A DNA stretch of 64,000 nt from Rickettsiales bacterium (GCA_017999675.1 JAGNLL010000005.1:28249-92248), one strand, 5' to 3'; positions 1 through 9,967 are shown, counted from the stretch's first letter. Numbers and translations are program-made. The notes: generated by a model from the letters alone, not told the origin.

Positions 1-1
1 A

Positions 2-1918
2 GATGCCTTTGAAAAAGTTTCGCGCGGTCAAAATATTTTAACCAAAATTGCCGAATTAAAAATTCCAACAATCGCTGTAGTTAACGGCGCTTGTTTGGGC
101 GGCGGGTTAGAATTGGCGTTGGCTTGTAAGTATCGCGTGGCAATTGCAAACGCAAAAACATCTTTGGGTTTGCCTGAAGTTAACCTTGGAATAATCCCCG
201 GATTTGGCGGCACGCAACGCCTGCCAAAACTTGTTGGCTTGCAAGAATCTCTAAAAATTATTCTTTCTGGCAAAGCAATCGATGCCAAAAAAGCCTTTAA
301 AATAGGCCTTGTAGATGACATTATTCGCGAAGAATTTTTAGAAGAAAAACTTGGGCACTTTGTCACCGAAATTTTAAAAAATGGTGATCAGAACGTTTAC
401 TTACAAAGAAGAACTGCCGACAAAAAAAGACGCTTCATTTTTGAATCACTTCTTGGCGGCAGATTTATTATTTTTCACCTCGCTTCAAAAGACCTTTATG
501 ACAAAACCAAAGGCCAATATCCCGCACCTTTTTACGCCCTAGAAGTAATCAAAAAAACCTACGGCAGAACCTACGGCGCACGTGGATTTAAAACCGAACT
601 TGACGCATTTTGCGAGTTAGTTGTTGGCGAAATTTCTAAAAACTTAATCGAAATTTTCTTTACCAGCGAAGCTCTTAAAAAAGATTCTGGTAGTGAAAAT
701 GAAGTTGAAACTGCCGACGTTAAAAACGCCGCTCTTCTTGGTGCTGGTGTGATGGGTGGCGGGATTGCTTGGCTTTTTGCTAACAGCAACATCGACATTC
801 GCATTAAAGACATTACGCAAGCGGCTATCGCTCTAGGCTACAACCAAATTGTAAAAGTTTTTAATCAGCTGAAAAAAATTAGAAAAATCACGCCAGAACA
901 AGCAAATATGAAAATTGCCAATGTTTCAACTGGCCTTGATTTTGTTGGTTTTGGCAAGGTTGATTTTGTGATTGAAGCTGTGGTTGAAAACATGGCGGTG
1001 AAAAAAAGAATTTTAGCCGAAGCCGAAACTCAAGTAAAAAAAGATGCGGTTATTGCTTCAAATACATCGTCTCTTTCAATTTCTGAAATGGCTGGCGCCT
1101 TACAAAACCCTGAGCGTTTCGCTGGTATGCACTTTTTTAACCCGGTAAATCGCATGCCTTTGGTTGAGGTAATTCGCGGCGAAAAAACTTCAGATAAAAC
1201 CATTTCGACAATCGTTAAGCTTTCAAAAAAATTAGGCAAAACACCAATCGTTGTAAAAGACGTGGCGGGATTTTTGGTTAACAGAATTTTACTACCTTAC
1301 ATGAACGAAGCGGCTTACTTGCTTCAAGAAGGCGCTGAGGTAAAAAAAGTTGATGAGGTAATTGAAAGATTTGGCATGCCAATGGGGCCATTTGTTTTGG
1401 CCGATGTTGTTGGAATTGACGTTGGTGTGAAAGTTTCGCACTCACTGTTTGAAGCATATGGACAGCGCATGCGCGTTGCTGATGTGCTTGATGAAATTTA
1501 CAATAATCACAAAGAATTATTGGGTAAAAAATCTGGCCAAGGTTTTTACTTACACCCAGAAAACAAAGAAAATCGTGCGATTGACGAGATTTTAGCCAAT
1601 GTAAGAAAAGCTAAAAACCTTCACCCAATCTACATTCACGAAATCGAAATTTTAGATCGCTGCATTTTAACAATGGTCAATGAAGCGGCAAAATGTTTAG
1701 AAGAAGGTGTTGTTAAAAATGCTCGCTACCTCGACATGGCAATGATCATGGGAGCTGGCTTTCCGGCATTTCGTGGCGGCGTGTTGCGCTATGCCGACGC
1801 ACGCGGAATTGATGAAGTTGTAAAAAGGTTGCAAGAGCTAAACAAAAAACACGGTGTGCGTTTTGAGGTTAGTAAGCTGTTGGTTGAAATGGCTAAGACT
1901 GGTAAGAAGTTTTACTAG
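2..1918 (+). CDS. fadJ: Enoyl-CoA hydratase / 3-hydroxyacyl-CoA dehydrogenase, 5' partial
   Basis: The reading frame is open from base 2, so the gene starts left of the window; 638 residues are visible against about 700 in the family. It is the bifunctional alpha subunit of fatty-acid beta-oxidation, which hydrates enoyl-CoA and oxidises 3-hydroxyacyl-CoA with NAD. The visible N-terminal part is a crotonase domain with the oxyanion-hole motif GACLGGGLELALA and LPEVNLGIIPG. A Rossmann NAD site (LLGAGVMGGG) lies near visible residue 243, the dehydrogenase signature GMHFFNPV near residue 376, and two C-terminal helical domains follow. FadB and FadJ cannot be separated from this fragment. No thiolase partner gene follows; the next sequence is a repeat. 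Confidence 0.88.
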   Translation, partial: DAFEKVSRGQNILTKIAELKIPTIAVVNGACLGGGLELALACKYRVAIANAKTSLGLPEVNLGIIPGFGGTQRLPKLVGLQESLKIILSGKAIDAKKAFKIGLVDDIIREEFLEEKLGHFVTEILKNGDQNVYLQRRTADKKRRFIFESLLGGRFIIFHLASKDLYDKTKGQYPAPFYALEVIKKTYGRTYGARGFKTELDAFCELVVGEISKNLIEIFFTSEALKKDSGSENEVETADVKNAALLGAGVMGGGIAWLFANSNIDIRIKDITQAAIALGYNQIVKVFNQLKKIRKITPEQANMKIANVSTGLDFVGFGKVDFVIEAVVENMAVKKRILAEAETQVKKDAVIASNTSSLSISEMAGALQNPERFAGMHFFNPVNRMPLVEVIRGEKTSDKTISTIVKLSKKLGKTPIVVKDVAGFLVNRILLPYMNEAAYLLQEGAEVKKVDEVIERFGMPMGPFVLADVVGIDVGVKVSHSLFEAYGQRMRVADVLDEIYNNHKELLGKKSGQGFYLHPENKENRAIDEILANVRKAKNLHPIYIHEIEILDRCILTMVNEAAKCLEEGVVKNARYLDMAMIMGAGFPAFRGGVLRYADARGIDEVVKRLQELNKKHGVRFEVSKLLVEMAKTGKKFY

Positions 1919-1933
1919 TTTAATACCTCATTT

Positions 1934-2023
1934 TAACCACCCCAACCCCTCCTTGAAAAGGAGGGGCTTTCCACCGAGTGAAGTCTAAAACCCCTCCTTT
2001 TTAAGGAGGGGTTGGGGTGGTTA
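1934..2023. repeat. Double-hairpin dispersed repeat, copy 1
   Basis: Outer arms 1934-1954 and 2003-2023 are perfect inverted copies beginning AACCACCCCAACCCCTCC. Each end also folds on itself, because CCCCTCCTT is followed a few bases later by AAGGAGGGG (1946-1966 and 1991-2011). The result is a pair of G/C-rich stems inside a larger stem. A second copy with the same outer and inner arms lies at 27795-27920, so this is a dispersed element and not only a local terminator. It fills the gap between the fadJ-like gene and ruvC. Confidence 0.85.
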
Positions 2024-2076
2024 TTTACAAGAAATCGTACCAAAAAATTTTACCAAAAAACATCAAAACCCAAAAA

Positions 2077-2553
2077 ATGAAAATCATCGGCATCGACCCA
2101 GGTCTTACAAAAACCGGTGTGGGAATTATTGAGGTAAAAAATAACAGCCTGTCTTTTGTAGCCTCTGAAACAATCTACTCAAAACCCTCGCAGCCTTTTG
2201 CAGAAAGGCTGCACCACTTTCACACATCTCTTCTAGAAATTATCAAAATTCACCAGCCGCACGAGGCAGCAATTGAAGAAACCTTTGTTAACATGAATCC
2301 GGCCTCTTCTTTGAAGCTTGGGCATGCCAGAGGTGCGTTAATCTTAAGCTTAAGTTTGTGTGGCTTGAAAGTTGCAGAATATTCAACAACAGCAGTGAAA
2401 AAAGCGATCGTCGGGGTAGGGCGCGCCGACAAAGATCAAATACAAATGATGGTGAAAATTTTATTACCCAAAGCCAACTTCAAAACCGAAGACGAAGCTG
2501 ACGCATTGGCTGTAGCGATTTGCCACAATAACAATTCAAGATTTTACACTTAA
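2077..2553 (+). CDS. ruvC: Crossover junction endodeoxyribonuclease RuvC
   Basis: RuvC resolves Holliday junctions as a dimer working with RuvAB. The protein is 158 residues, normal for the family. The four acidic catalytic positions are visible: D7 in GIDPGLTKTG, E68 in AIEETFVNMNP, and D139 and D142 in TEDEADALAVAICH. I chose the ATG at 2077 because MKIIGIDPG is the universal N terminus. An upstream in-frame GTG at 2017 lies inside the repeat and would add 20 residues foreign to the family. ruvA and ruvB are not adjacent, unlike the usual ruvCAB order. Confidence 0.95.
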   Translation: MKIIGIDPGLTKTGVGIIEVKNNSLSFVASETIYSKPSQPFAERLHHFHTSLLEIIKIHQPHEAAIEETFVNMNPASSLKLGHARGALILSLSLCGLKVAEYSTTAVKKAIVGVGRADKDQIQMMVKILLPKANFKTEDEADALAVAICHNNNSRFYT

Positions 2554-2569
2554 TTTTGAATTGTTATTG
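2526..2569. terminator. 14-bp inverted repeat between convergent genes
   Basis: CAATAACAATTCAA (2526-2539) is perfectly complementary to 2556-2569 with a 16-base loop. It spans the ruvC stop codon and lies just before the convergent pilP-like stop. It is AT-rich and has no long U-tract, so a bidirectional terminator role is inferred from position only. Confidence 0.35.
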
Positions 2570-2572
2570 GCT

Positions 2573-3349
2573 CTAAGGTTTTGGCGCCAGCACTTCTTCC
2601 TTCTTTTTTTGCAATGCTATTAAAGCTTTGCCCTCAACCACTTTGCTTGAGCTAAGCACAAAAGTTTGGTTTGGCTTTAGTTCAAAATGAATTTCAATTT
2701 GGTTTTCGGCATTAACTGGCGGTGCGAACTCTTCTCTTTTTCCTGAGATAATTTTCCACTTACTCAAGCTCAACTTCCACAGAATTTTTACGCGATCTTT
2801 TTTGATCGATTCAATGAACAGCTCTTTTTTAGAGTCGTTGGTTTTTGAGGTAATTTTTTTGTCGTTAATCCACACAATCCAATCTTTGGGGTTAAAATAG
2901 ATAATCGATGCCATGTAGATGTAAGACTTTTCGTTTTCTAAGTTTTTTAGCTCTTCAGCTTTTCTAATTTTTTCGGCTTCTTCAGCTTTTTCTTTTTCGC
3001 TTAGTCCGTTATTTAAAGTTGGGTCTTCGTCGCTACCCTCTGGGATGAAGGCTTGATTGTTTTTTAAAGATTCGACAGCGCGCTCTAAGTTTTCTGATTC
3101 TTGGTCGTCAAACATTAGTGAAGAGGTTTTGTTTTTACCTAGAAGGGTTTCGGCAAGTCCACTTTTGGCTTGGTTGATGAGTGAGTTTGTGGAAGAAGAT
3201 GGTGCGCTAGCAGACTCTTCTGGCGCGATCTCTTCAGTTTTATTTGGTAGATTGCTTTCTGTTAATTGTGATTTTTCTTGAGCAAATGATTCGCTTAAAG
3301 CGATGGCAAAAACTAAGAAAAAAACTTTATAAATTTGCTTTAATTTCAT
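2573..3349 (-). CDS. PilP/GspB-like periplasmic protein
   Basis: This 258-residue protein has a signal peptide (about residues 1-23, ending SFA). A long acidic, Ser/Glu-rich linker with a coiled-coil-like stretch (about 110-140) leads to a C-terminal domain from about residue 143. That domain has the form IIYFNPKDWIVWINDKK, then an IEIHFELKPNQTFVL strand. This small beta-domain after a flexible linker resembles PilP of type IV pili and GspB/GspC of type II secretion, which bind the secretin. It is the last gene of a three-gene minus-strand module, 5 bases after the PilO-like gene. The assignment rests on architecture and neighbours, not on a diagnostic motif. Confidence 0.5.
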   Translation of the reverse strand: MKLKQIYKVFFLVFAIALSESFAQEKSQLTESNLPNKTEEIAPEESASAPSSSTNSLINQAKSGLAETLLGKNKTSSLMFDDQESENLERAVESLKNNQAFIPEGSDEDPTLNNGLSEKEKAEEAEKIRKAEELKNLENEKSYIYMASIIYFNPKDWIVWINDKKITSKTNDSKKELFIESIKKDRVKILWKLSLSKWKIISGKREEFAPPVNAENQIEIHFELKPNQTFVLSSSKVVEGKALIALQKKKEEVLAPKP

Positions 3350-3354
3350 CTGCT

Positions 3355-4035
3355 TTAGTTTGTTTTAGCTTCTGCTGGCGCCGCTGCTTTATTTGCGGTT
3401 GGCGCTGCTGAATTGTTTTTGTTTTTAAAGGCGTACCAAAAGAAACTGATATTTCCAGATACAATGCCAGATCCCTTGCCAGAGCTGATTGCGATCAATT
3501 CTTCGTTTGAGTAGGACTTATCTTTTTTTAGATCAAAGCTGCTAATCACAACGTATCCCGGAAGTGAGTTGGTAAAGTCGTTAACGAAGGCTAGGGCTTT
3601 AGCGTCGTCTAAAGATTTAAAACTTATGCTCACGCTTGAAGACGAAACCGTAATTGTAGAGCGGGCAAATATTCCATCAGACAAGGTTTCTGGAAAAGAC
3701 ACCTTAATGATAGGCTCTGAAATATTATATTTTATGGCGCTTGCTAAAAGCATTTTGTCGATTTCGTCACTTTTAAGAATGCCGCTGGTTGATTTTTTCT
3801 TTTCGTCAAGATTGTGCCAAAGGGCGATGTATTTTTTAATGTCGAGCGTTTTGCCCTGAATCTCTTCGGCTTGCGCCTGAATTTGCGAGGTTTCGCTGGC
3901 AATTGCTTCGGCCTCTTTTTTCATCTGATCATTTTTGTGAATATTGTAAAATACACATCCAGCAAAAATTGCCAAACAAGCCCCAGAAGTGATGGCATTA
4001 ACTACAATTTTTTTTCTGAGTTCTAGAATCTTCAT
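3355..4035 (-). CDS. PilO-like inner-membrane protein
   Basis: The 226-residue protein has a short cytoplasmic N terminus, one membrane segment (about residues 14-32), a coiled coil (about 35-70) and a periplasmic domain. An Ala/Lys-rich tail follows. That is the layout of PilO/GspM platform proteins, which pair with PilN. Its ATG shares one base with the upstream stop codon (TAATG at 4037-4033 on the minus strand), so translation is probably coupled to the PilM/N-like gene. I see no PilO signature strong enough to settle the family. Confidence 0.5.
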   Translation of the reverse strand: MKILELRKKIVVNAITSGACLAIFAGCVFYNIHKNDQMKKEAEAIASETSQIQAQAEEIQGKTLDIKKYIALWHNLDEKKKSTSGILKSDEIDKMLLASAIKYNISEPIIKVSFPETLSDGIFARSTITVSSSSVSISFKSLDDAKALAFVNDFTNSLPGYVVISSFDLKKDKSYSNEELIAISSGKGSGIVSGNISFFWYAFKNKNNSAAPTANKAAAPAEAKTN

Positions 4036-5585
4036 TATTTTGAAACGGTAAAATCGATTGGAAATTCGTAATATTTTTGATTGAAATCGATGTTGCGAGG
4101 AAGGTCGGTGTAGGTGACCTGATTTTTATTAAGGTTTTCTTTAACCTTGGCCACAAGGCTGTCAAACTCAGCGAATAAGTCTTCAATGTCGCCACTTTTA
4201 TTGAGAATTTTTCCCTTAAAATTGAATTTGTAGCTTTGGGTCGGGGTGGGAGATTTTTGGTTAAAGTTGTTTAGGGTGTAGGAGAATCCGTTTAGTCTAA
4301 CGTTGTAATTCTTAAGAAATTTTAGGTTGGAATAAAAGTCGGAAATATTGGTGCCATTTGCTCCAAGCGCCTCTTCCATTTTACCAAAATCCGTCACTTT
4401 TTCAATATTTAGAGCTTCGCCATCTTCGGTGGTGTTTGTTTTTGCGCCCTCAAGAGCTAGTTGCTGAACCCTGGAAAATTCTGCAATTGCTGCAAATTTT
4501 TGAGTTTTGGCAGTTGCAATTGTGGTTTTTAATCCGCTTCTAGAAAAGGCGCTAAACAGCAATGCTACAACGGTGGCAAAAACGAAAGCGGCGCTCAAGT
4601 ATTTTGAAATTTGTAGACCAATAAAAAACTTTTCAATTGAGGCAATTTTTGCTGTCGAAAATTTTAAAAGTTTTTTTCCTTTTGAGAAAGTTCGCGAAAT
4701 TAATAAATCGCAAGAAGCGCTGTTTGACGGTAAAATTTTAGATTCGCCAATTTGAGCCGCAGCCTGAGATGGTGTGTAATTAACGAAGTTTAAATCGGCG
4801 CTGTTTAGTTTTTTAATTTCTTCAATGGCCTCAGATGGCAGGATGTTAATAATGTCTAATTCAGACATTAAAACATCGGGGAAAAGACGTTTTAAATATT
4901 CAAAAGTGCTGTAGAGATCTTGCTCGTATTTTTCTAAAAAATCCGCTTGCGCAAAGTCGTAATTTACAAGACGAGTAAAAACAATTCCGCCGTTTGAAAA
5001 CACAACTTGTCTAGTGCCGCTGACCTTGTTTTGCATGATTAAGCAATGAAGATCGTTGCGTTTATTTTTTACTTTTGAGCGCGCTGTAATGTCTTTTTTT
5101 AGTGAGTTAAGAAGTTGAAAAGACTCAACCGGAAGCATGTAAATTCCCACCAAGCGGTTTGGCATTTCTAACAAAAATTCAAGCCAATGACTGATTGTTT
5201 CGGTGTTTGAAGCTGAAACAAATAAGCACTCCCATCTGTTATTTGTTTGAGGATTTTTTTTGCTAGATTTGGTGCGATTTAAAACGATGTAGTTTTTGAA
5301 ACTTTCTGTGTCGCCATCGCTTGCCATGTCTCGCTTAACAAGGCGGGTAAGGTCGCCGCGACGAACTAAAGGGTAAACTTTCTTTTTATAAATTTGATCA
5401 ACGGTGTCGACTAAGATGTAAGTTGAGGCAGATTTATTCGCCAAAAAAACGCTTTTTATTTCTTCTTTTGTTTTGTCGTTTAGCTCGTCTAAGAAAATTT
5501 TATTTTTAATGTCACTACCATCGTGCAACGCTACAACTGCGCCGTAATTGCCTATTGTGACGACAATATTTTTCTTAGAAAGCAT
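4035..5585 (-). CDS. PilM/PilN- or GspL-like pilus platform protein
   Basis: This 516-residue protein appears to have a cytoplasmic actin-like domain (about 1-310, beginning NIVVTIGNYGAVVALHDG), a single membrane helix (about 333-356) and a periplasmic domain of about 150 residues. GspL has this layout in one chain; type IV pili usually split it into PilM and PilN. With the two downstream genes it would form the inner-membrane platform that couples cytoplasmic motors to the pilus. A pilT gene exists at 50.8 kb. The gene is first in its operon and faces away from acpS across about 110 bp, where its promoter should lie. Confidence 0.55.
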   Translation of the reverse strand: MLSKKNIVVTIGNYGAVVALHDGSDIKNKIFLDELNDKTKEEIKSVFLANKSASTYILVDTVDQIYKKKVYPLVRRGDLTRLVKRDMASDGDTESFKNYIVLNRTKSSKKNPQTNNRWECLFVSASNTETISHWLEFLLEMPNRLVGIYMLPVESFQLLNSLKKDITARSKVKNKRNDLHCLIMQNKVSGTRQVVFSNGGIVFTRLVNYDFAQADFLEKYEQDLYSTFEYLKRLFPDVLMSELDIINILPSEAIEEIKKLNSADLNFVNYTPSQAAAQIGESKILPSNSASCDLLISRTFSKGKKLLKFSTAKIASIEKFFIGLQISKYLSAAFVFATVVALLFSAFSRSGLKTTIATAKTQKFAAIAEFSRVQQLALEGAKTNTTEDGEALNIEKVTDFGKMEEALGANGTNISDFYSNLKFLKNYNVRLNGFSYTLNNFNQKSPTPTQSYKFNFKGKILNKSGDIEDLFAEFDSLVAKVKENLNKNQVTYTDLPRNIDFNQKYYEFPIDFTVSK

Positions 5586-5698
5586 TTGAGTTTGAGATAG
5601 TTAAACTTAGAAATTTGCGAGGTCGGTTAGCTAATGGCCAACGGCGTTTAAGGTTTTTTAAGAAGCCTTTTTTAAACATGCAATTATTCATCAAAAAA

Positions 5699-6100
5699 AT
5701 GATTTTAGGAGTTGGAACTGACCTAATTTCGGTCACCAGAATTGAAAAATTGATTTCTCAATTTCAGCAAAAATTCGCCGAAAAAGTCTTCACCGAAAAC
5801 GAAATTTCTCACGCTAAAAAATTTGAAAACACCCTGCCGCGGGCTTTATTTTTTGCCAAAAGATTTGCCGCCAAAGAAGCCTTTGCAAAAGCAATCGGCT
5901 TGGGAATTGGCAGGGGAGTGGACTTCAAAGATATTGAAGTTGAAAACGACAAGCTTGGCAAACCGCAAATCAAAATTTTAAATCGTAAAAACGCTTTTTT
6001 AAAAAAACATTTTGGCTGCAAAGATTTTGCAATCCATCTTTCTCTAACCGACGAAAGGTCTTTTGCTAGCGCCTTTGTTGTAATCGAAAAAATTTCATGA
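5699..6100 (+). CDS. acpS: Holo-[acyl-carrier-protein] synthase
   Basis: AcpS transfers 4'-phosphopantetheine from CoA to apo-ACP. The 133-residue length is typical. The metal-binding residues are visible: D8 in GVGTDLISVTRIE and E60 in RFAAKEAFAKAIG. I chose the ATG at 5699 because the family starts M-I-x-G-x-G-x-D; upstream in-frame starts add a basic stretch with no counterpart. It is the first gene of a compact plus-strand run, and its stop overlaps the gpsA start as ATGA. Confidence 0.93.
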   Translation: MILGVGTDLISVTRIEKLISQFQQKFAEKVFTENEISHAKKFENTLPRALFFAKRFAAKEAFAKAIGLGIGRGVDFKDIEVENDKLGKPQIKILNRKNAFLKKHFGCKDFAIHLSLTDERSFASAFVVIEKIS

Positions 6101-7080
6101 AAAAAATAATCGTAATTGGCGCCGGAGCTTGGGGAACGGCGCTTGCCAATTTATTGGCTAAAAATTCTCACCAAGTTTTTTTAAGCGCAAATCACCAAGA
6201 AGTTGTCGACGAAATTAATCGTCAAAACAGCAATCAAAAATTCTTACCAAACGTAAAACTTAGCTCAAAAATTCAAGCGATTGGCAATTTTGCGCCAGAA
6301 TTAGAAATAGCTGACTTTGTTTTTATTGTGGCGCCAAGCGTTGCGGCGGCTGAAATTTTCAAGAAAATTTCTCAAAGTAAAATCAAGAAAACTTGCAAAT
6401 TTGTAATTTGCTCAAAAGGCGTTGAGCAAAAATCTTTACTACTTTTAAGCGACGCTTTTGAAAAAATTACCAAGCTAAAAAACTACGCAGTTTTGTCGGG
6501 TCCAAACTTTGCAATTGAAGTGGCAAACGAAGTGCCAACAGTAACAACAATCGCTGCCAAAAATAAAAAATTGGCAAGCGAAGTGATTGTGCTTTTAAAC
6601 AATAAAAATTTTCACGCTGAGTATTTTAAAGATCCGCGCACTGCCGAAATTTGCGGAATTGTTAAAAACATCATTGCCATTGGTTGCGGAATTGTTGACG
6701 GGCTTGAGCTTGGAGTTAACGCCAAAGCGGCCGTGGTTTTAAAAGGTGTGGCCGAAATTCAACTGCTTTGCAAAAAACTTAAAGCCTCAAGTGACATCAC
6801 AAATGCTGCGGGTTTTGGCGATATTTTTCTTACCTGTTCGTCAGCAAAATCGCGCAATAACTCGCTTGGCGTAATGCTTGCAAAAGGCAAAACCTACAAA
6901 GAAATTTCCAAAGAAACCGGCAAAACTTTTGAAGGCGCGTCCTCAGCCGCAGCCGTTGCAGCACTTGCCAAAAAACTGAAATTGCAGCTAGACTTGTGCG
7001 AAAAAATAAACGAAATTTTGACCCACAAATACTCTGCAGCCCAAATCAAATCAATAATCACAAAATCAATTTTAAGCTAA
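6097..7080 (+). CDS. gpsA: Glycerol-3-phosphate dehydrogenase [NAD(P)+]
   Basis: GpsA makes sn-glycerol-3-phosphate for phospholipid synthesis, in the same pathway as pgsA at 28 kb. The 327-residue protein opens with the dinucleotide-binding motif [14 protein letters not shown] (residues 7-20). [11 protein letters not shown], a lysine-containing VKNIIAIG segment and [17 protein letters not shown] follow, all family signatures. Its ATG overlaps the acpS stop by four bases and its TAA shares a base with the guaA ATG, so the three genes are almost certainly one transcript. Confidence 0.95.
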   Translation: MKKIIVIGAGAWGTALANLLAKNSHQVFLSANHQEVVDEINRQNSNQKFLPNVKLSSKIQAIGNFAPELEIADFVFIVAPSVAAAEIFKKISQSKIKKTCKFVICSKGVEQKSLLLLSDAFEKITKLKNYAVLSGPNFAIEVANEVPTVTTIAAKNKKLASEVIVLLNNKNFHAEYFKDPRTAEICGIVKNIIAIGCGIVDGLELGVNAKAAVVLKGVAEIQLLCKKLKASSDITNAAGFGDIFLTCSSAKSRNNSLGVMLAKGKTYKEISKETGKTFEGASSAAAVAALAKKLKLQLDLCEKINEILTHKYSAAQIKSIITKSILS

Positions 7081-8615
7081 TGTCTAACAGCGTTTTAATC
7101 ATCGACTTCGGTAGTCAAGTCACCCAACTAATTGCCCGTAGAATTCGCGAACTTGGTGTTTTTTGCGAAGTTAAAAATCCCGACATCAAGCTTGACGAAA
7201 TCAAGAAAATCGCGCCTAAAGCGATTATTTTTTCTGGCGGCCCGTCTTCAGTTTACGAAAAAGACGCACCAACAATTGACAAAAAAATCTTCGATTTAAA
7301 AACACCAATTTTAGGCATTTGCTACGGCGAGCAGCTAATCTGCCACTTGCTTGGCGGCAAAGTTGGAAAATCTTTCGAACGCGAATTTGGCAAAGCTGAA
7401 ATTGAAATTATTTCTGATCTGCACCTTTTTAAGGGTGTAAAAAACACCCAAGTTTGGATGAGCCACGGTGACCACATTAGCAAGATTCCAGCTGGTTTCG
7501 TAGTAATTGCAAAAACCCCAAAAGCGCCCTTCGCGGCAATTGCTGACAAGAAAAGAAAAATCTATGGCGTACAGTTTCACCCAGAAGTTGTTCACTCAAT
7601 TGAAGGCAAAAAAATAATCGAAAATTTCGTTGTTAACATCTCTGGCTGTAAGCCTGAATGGACAATGAAAAATTTCAAAAAAGAAGAAATTGCCCGTGTT
7701 AAAAAAATTGTCGGCAAAGACCACGTAATCTGCGGACTCAGTGGTGGCGTGGATTCATCAGTTGTTGCTGCTTTAATTAACGAAGCAATTGGCAAACAAT
7801 TAACCTGCATTTTTGTTGACCACGGCTTGCTACGTAAAGGCGAGGGCGCTCAAGTAAAAGAAGTTTTTGCTAAAAAATTTAAAACCAATTTGGTTTACGT
7901 TGATGCCAGCAAGCTTTTCCTTTCAAAGCTTAAAGGCGTTTCTGATCCAGAAAAAAAACGCAAAATAATCGGCAAAACTTTCATTGAAGTTTTCGACAAA
8001 GAATCGGCAAAAATTAAAAATGCTAACTTCTTAGCCCAAGGCACGCTTTATCCAGACGTGATTGAATCTTCTCACCCAAATAAAGGTGCAAGCCAAACAA
8101 TTAAGTCGCACCACAATGTGGGTGGTTTGCCAAAAAAGATGAAATTGAAATTGCTTGAGCCAGTTAGAATGTTGTTTAAAGACGAAGTTCGCGTGCTTGG
8201 AAAAGAGTTGGGATTACCAGATTACGTAGTTGGCCGTCATCCTTTTCCAGGTCCGGGTTTAGCGATTAGAATCATTGGCGAAATCACCCCAGAAAAAATC
8301 AAAGTCTTGCAAGAAGCTGACGCAATCTACATTGAAGAAATTCGCAAAGCCGGATTGTACGACAAAATTTGGCAAGCCTTCTCAGTTTTAACTCCAATCA
8401 AAACCGTCGGCGTAATGGGCGACGCCAGAACCTACGAAAACGTTTTGGCCCTTCGCGCCGTCACCTCAATTGACGGAATGACCGCAGATGTTTACCACTT
8501 CAATTCAGAATTCTTGTGCGCAGTCGCCAGCCGAATCATCAACGAAGTGCGCGGCATCAACCGCGTGGTTTACGATTTCACTTCTAAACCACCAGGAACG
8601 ATTGAGTGGGAATAA
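7080..8615 (+). CDS. guaA: GMP synthase (glutamine-hydrolysing)
   Basis: GuaA converts XMP to GMP using ATP and glutamine. The 511-residue protein has the class I glutamine amidotransferase domain first, with nucleophile C81 (GICYGEQ) and the H167/E169 pair in FHPEVVHS. The ATP-pyrophosphatase loop SGGVDSS is at 221-227, and the dimerisation domain with [10 protein letters not shown] follows. It ends IEWE, as is usual for the family. I set the start at 7080 (TAATG overlap with gpsA) because [13 protein letters not shown] is the canonical N terminus. Confidence 0.96.
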   Translation: MSNSVLIIDFGSQVTQLIARRIRELGVFCEVKNPDIKLDEIKKIAPKAIIFSGGPSSVYEKDAPTIDKKIFDLKTPILGICYGEQLICHLLGGKVGKSFEREFGKAEIEIISDLHLFKGVKNTQVWMSHGDHISKIPAGFVVIAKTPKAPFAAIADKKRKIYGVQFHPEVVHSIEGKKIIENFVVNISGCKPEWTMKNFKKEEIARVKKIVGKDHVICGLSGGVDSSVVAALINEAIGKQLTCIFVDHGLLRKGEGAQVKEVFAKKFKTNLVYVDASKLFLSKLKGVSDPEKKRKIIGKTFIEVFDKESAKIKNANFLAQGTLYPDVIESSHPNKGASQTIKSHHNVGGLPKKMKLKLLEPVRMLFKDEVRVLGKELGLPDYVVGRHPFPGPGLAIRIIGEITPEKIKVLQEADAIYIEEIRKAGLYDKIWQAFSVLTPIKTVGVMGDARTYENVLALRAVTSIDGMTADVYHFNSEFLCAVASRIINEVRGINRVVYDFTSKPPGTIEWE

Positions 8616-8641
8616 ATTCTGATAAATCAAAAATAAATTTT

Positions 8642-9958
8642 ATGCCAAATTTCACACTTCCTTACGCGCAGCCAATTTCTGAAAACCAAAAAATTCTCTA
8701 CAAAAACGCTCGCATTGTTGATCCAGAATCTGGCTACGACAAGTTGGGTGAGCTTCTAACAATTGGCGACAAAATTGCCGATTTTGGTGAAAAGCTTTCA
8801 GCAGAAGGCGCTGAAATTATTGACTGCAAAGGCCAAGTTTTAGCTCCCGGATTAATCGACATTCAAGTTCACTTCCGCGACCCAGGCCAATCTCACAAAG
8901 AAGATTTAACTTCTGGAAGTGCTTCAGCTGTGGCTGGAGGAATCACAACAGTTGTTTGTCAACCAAACACTTCACCAACACTAGACTCAGTTTTAACTTT
9001 CGATTACCTACGCCTTAAATCTCGCGAAGTGGCTTACTGCAACGTTCGCGCCTACGCTTGCATTACCAAAGCAATGAAAGGTGAAGAGCTTGCCGACATG
9101 AACGCGCTAGTAAATGCTGGTGCCGTTGGCTTTACCGACGACGGTTTGCCGGTAATGAATGCCAATGTAATGCGTCGCGCTTTTGAATATTCTAAAAATT
9201 TAAATGTGGTTGTTGCACAGCACGCCGAAGATTTAAACCTTACCAACAAAGGCTGCATTAACGAAGGCAAAGCCTCGCTTGAGCTTGGTGTGCGCGGCAT
9301 TCCAAACATTTCTGAATCAGTAATGGTTGAGCGCGATTTGGCAATTCTTGAGAGCACTGGTGGTCGCTACCACTTGCTGCACGTTTCAACTCGCGAGGCT
9401 TTAGACGCAATTAAACGCGCCAAAGCAAAAGGCCTTAACGCCACAGTAGAAGTGTCTCCGCACCATTTCACTTTGAACGACACGCAAGTTTTAAAATCGG
9501 GAACTAATGCAAAAATGAACCCGCCTTTGCGCTCTGAAAAAGACCGCTTGGCTTTGATTGAAGGGCTTCGTGACGGCACAATTGACGCCATTGCAACCGA
9601 CCACGCACCACACGATTTAGCTTCAAAAGAAAGAACTTTAGAAGAAGCAAGCTTCGGAATTGTCGGCGTTGAAACCATGCTGCCATTGTCTTTAGCGCTT
9701 TACCACGACAAGGTTTTATCACTTCGTGACCTACTTGCCAAAATGACTTGCAACGCTGCAAAAATTATTAATTTCGACGGCGGCGTAATCAAAAAGGGCG
9801 CTCGTGCTGATTTGGTTTTGATTGATTTGGATGCTGAATGGCAAATCGATTCACAAAAATTTTACTCAAAATCAAAAAACACACCTTTTGACGGCTTTAA
9901 AGTAAAAGGTCGCGCCACTAGAACAGTTGTGGCGGGAAAAACCGTTTACGAAATTTAA
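8642..9958 (+). CDS. pyrC: Dihydroorotase, class I PyrC type
   Basis: PyrC cyclises carbamoyl-aspartate to dihydroorotate in pyrimidine synthesis. The protein is 438 residues from the ATG at 8642; a GTG at 8606 would overlap guaA. Metal-site motifs seen are IQVHFRDPG (about 74-82), VEVSPHHF, HVSTREA and ATDHAPH. In the first motif the usual HxH reads Q-V-H, a variant also known from memory in some alphaproteobacterial sequences. The gene sits 26 bases after guaA and 9 bases before the next gene. Confidence 0.92.
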   Translation: MPNFTLPYAQPISENQKILYKNARIVDPESGYDKLGELLTIGDKIADFGEKLSAEGAEIIDCKGQVLAPGLIDIQVHFRDPGQSHKEDLTSGSASAVAGGITTVVCQPNTSPTLDSVLTFDYLRLKSREVAYCNVRAYACITKAMKGEELADMNALVNAGAVGFTDDGLPVMNANVMRRAFEYSKNLNVVVAQHAEDLNLTNKGCINEGKASLELGVRGIPNISESVMVERDLAILESTGGRYHLLHVSTREALDAIKRAKAKGLNATVEVSPHHFTLNDTQVLKSGTNAKMNPPLRSEKDRLALIEGLRDGTIDAIATDHAPHDLASKERTLEEASFGIVGVETMLPLSLALYHDKVLSLRDLLAKMTCNAAKIINFDGGVIKKGARADLVLIDLDAEWQIDSQKFYSKSKNTPFDGFKVKGRATRTVVAGKTVYEI

Positions 9959-9967
9959 TCCAAACAA

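Noticed and set aside
2017-2076. GTG-initiated extension of ruvC by 20 residues
   Set aside because: It starts inside the dispersed repeat and its residues have no counterpart in RuvC; the ATG at 2077 gives the canonical N terminus.
8606-8641. GTG start of pyrC overlapping guaA
   Set aside because: An ATG at 8642 gives a normal length and avoids the overlap; the extra 12 residues add nothing recognisable.
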